From an uncultured Collinsella sp. (GTDB lineage: Bacteria > Actinomycetota > Coriobacteriia > Coriobacteriales > Coriobacteriaceae): a stretch of 24,671 nt of DNA. A model generated the notes under the pieces. It was not told the origin of the DNA. It ran no database searches and was given only the letters and a program-made list of their open reading frames with translations. Positions 23,678 to 24,671 of this stretch are shown here, piece by piece (positions within the stretch are counted from its first letter, which is position 1; every line of letters begins with the position of its first letter). The stretch covers positions 1-24,671 of the forward strand of contig CABSMK010000006.1 in the NCBI GenBank assembly GCA_902478825.1, read 5' to 3'. A program made the position numbers and the translations under genes.

Positions 23678-24671
23678 CTATTCGTCGCCGAAGCTGATGC
23701 CCAGCGCCTTGGCCTCGCGCACCAGATCACTCTGGGGATCGACAAACTTGAGCTTGCCGGCGACATCCTCGAGCGGCATGTGGCACATCTTGCCGTCGCG
23801 CAGGGCAATCATGTAGCCAAACTCGCCGCGCAGGCAGCCGAGCGCTGCCTCGACGCCGCACTGGGTCGCAAAGATGCGGTCCTGGGCGTCGGGCTGGCCG
23901 CCGCGCTGCGTGTGGCCGGGGATGGCGACGCGGGTCTCGCGACCGGTCTTGGCCTCGATCTCCTTGGCGATGTCGTACACGATTGACGGGCTCGTGCGCT
24001 CGGCGAGCTTCTTCTTGTACTCCTTCTTGGGCAGCGCCGCGTCCTCCTTGGAGATAGCGCCCTCGGCGACGGCCACGATAGTAAAGCGGCTGCCGGTCTC
24101 CATGCGATGCTCGATGGTCTTGATGACGTTATCCATGTCGTAGGGAATCTCGGGAATCAAGATGACATCTGCGCCGCCCGCGACGCCGGCATACAGCGGA
24201 ATCCAGCCAACCTTGTGACCCATGATCTCGATAACGAACACGCGGCCGTGACTTGAGGCGGTGGTGTGAATGTCGTCGATGCACTTGGTAGCGACGTCGA
24301 TGGCGCTCGTAAAGCCAAACGTCAACTCGGTGCCCCAGGTGTCGTTATCGATGGTCTTGGGCAGGGCGATAACGTTGAGGCCCTCTTCGCGCAGGCGGTT
24401 GGCGGTCTTGGTGGAGCCGTTGCCGCCCAGCATAAACAGGCAGTCGAGCTGCAGCTTATGATAGGTGTGGACCATCGCCGGCACCTTCTCGACGCCGTCG
24501 GCCTCGGGAGTGTCCAGGCGCTTGAATGGCGTACGGCTCGTGCCCAGAATGGTGCCGCCGCGGGTGAGGATGCCGCTAAAATCGGCGGGAGTCATGACAC
24601 GGAATCTGCTGTAGATAAGGCCCTGGTAGCCGTCCTCAAAACCATAGATCTCGATAGGCTCTTCGCTGTTG
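23678..24671 (-). CDS. pfkA: 6-phosphofructokinase, 5' end cut by window edge
   Basis: The frame is open to the right edge, giving 330 residues without the start. It begins NSEEPIEIYGFEDGYQGL, followed by RGGTILGTSR, LGGNGSTKTANRL, LPKTIDNDTWGTELTFGF and IEIMGHKVGWIPLYAGVAGGAD, then IPGHTQRGGQPDAQDR near the C-terminus. It phosphorylates fructose 6-phosphate to fructose 1,6-bisphosphate in glycolysis. In E. coli numbering, the phosphoryl-donor site reads G104 and K124 (PKTIDND). ATP-type enzymes usually have G/G and PPi-type enzymes D/K, so this is the mixed class, generally ATP-using. N replaces the aspartate of GGDGS. Fructose freed by the sucrose locus, once phosphorylated, would enter here. 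Few N-terminal residues should be missing. Confidence 0.93.
   Translation of the reverse strand, partial: NSEEPIEIYGFEDGYQGLIYSRFRVMTPADFSGILTRGGTILGTSRTPFKRLDTPEADGVEKVPAMVHTYHKLQLDCLFMLGGNGSTKTANRLREEGLNVIALPKTIDNDTWGTELTFGFTSAIDVATKCIDDIHTTASSHGRVFVIEIMGHKVGWIPLYAGVAGGADVILIPEIPYDMDNVIKTIEHRMETGSRFTIVAVAEGAISKEDAALPKKEYKKKLAERTSPSIVYDIAKEIEAKTGRETRVAIPGHTQRGGQPDAQDRIFATQCGVEAALGCLRGEFGYMIALRDGKMCHMPLEDVAGKLKFVDPQSDLVREAKALGISFGDE

Overview
The window looks like chromosomal DNA of a GC-rich anaerobic Actinobacterium, most probably a Collinsella-like member of the Coriobacteriia. This is inferred from gene content, codon use (about 60% GC in most genes) and the mix of a sucrose-type PTS, pyruvate formate-lyase activase and 6-phosphofructokinase. 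No taxonomic search was possible. There are 18 protein genes, no rRNA, tRNA or CRISPR array, and one mobile element cut by the left window edge.

Layout. (1) 1-982, minus strand: an IS110-family transposase much richer in GC and AGG/CCC codons than the rest, followed by about 470 bp without a gene that should contain the element's non-coding end, where a bridge RNA is expected. (2) 1451-7069: a beta-fructoside/sucrose locus consisting of a LacI-type repressor, an atypical GH32 enzyme, a PTS EIIBC permease and a canonical GH32 sucrose-6-phosphate hydrolase. Five copies of a LacI-type operator can be read, two of them interleaved with a good sigma-70 promoter. (3) 7346-10702: single housekeeping genes, namely a DegV-family protein, pflA, an MTA/SAH nucleosidase and the GTPase EngB (YsxC). 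(4) 10959-16252: aspartate-family amino acid synthesis, with thrB and thrC on the minus strand and aspartokinase and asd on the plus strand. Aspartokinase and Asd make aspartate semialdehyde; ThrB and ThrC make threonine from homoserine. Homoserine dehydrogenase is not in the window. (5) 16706-17284: an O6-alkylguanine-DNA methyltransferase. (6) 17513-23136: response regulator, histidine kinase, ABC ATPase and a large FtsX-type permease, resembling the modules that sense and export peptides or handle envelope stress. (7) 23678 to the right edge, minus strand: 6-phosphofructokinase, cut by the window edge.

The most unusual signal lies between genes. Three elements (10779-10965, 16265-16394 on the minus strand, 23534-23654) share one design: a long outer stem, 3 nt, the box TCCGCAG, an inner stem, a loop, an inner stem, the box GAGGACG immediately before the closing outer arm, and CGCAGG in front of the whole element. 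The outer arms differ completely between copies while still pairing almost perfectly. In two copies the inner stem and its 17-nt loop, with a mini-hairpin GCTCC-N3-GGAGC, are clearly homologous. Nearly all imperfect pairs are G-U in the orientation set by the boxes, which hints at a structured RNA family. A looser fourth nested palindrome sits between thrC and thrB. The octamer ACCTGTCC follows four stop codons within about 20 nt in the sense direction. A separate inverted-repeat cluster lies at 23267-23478.
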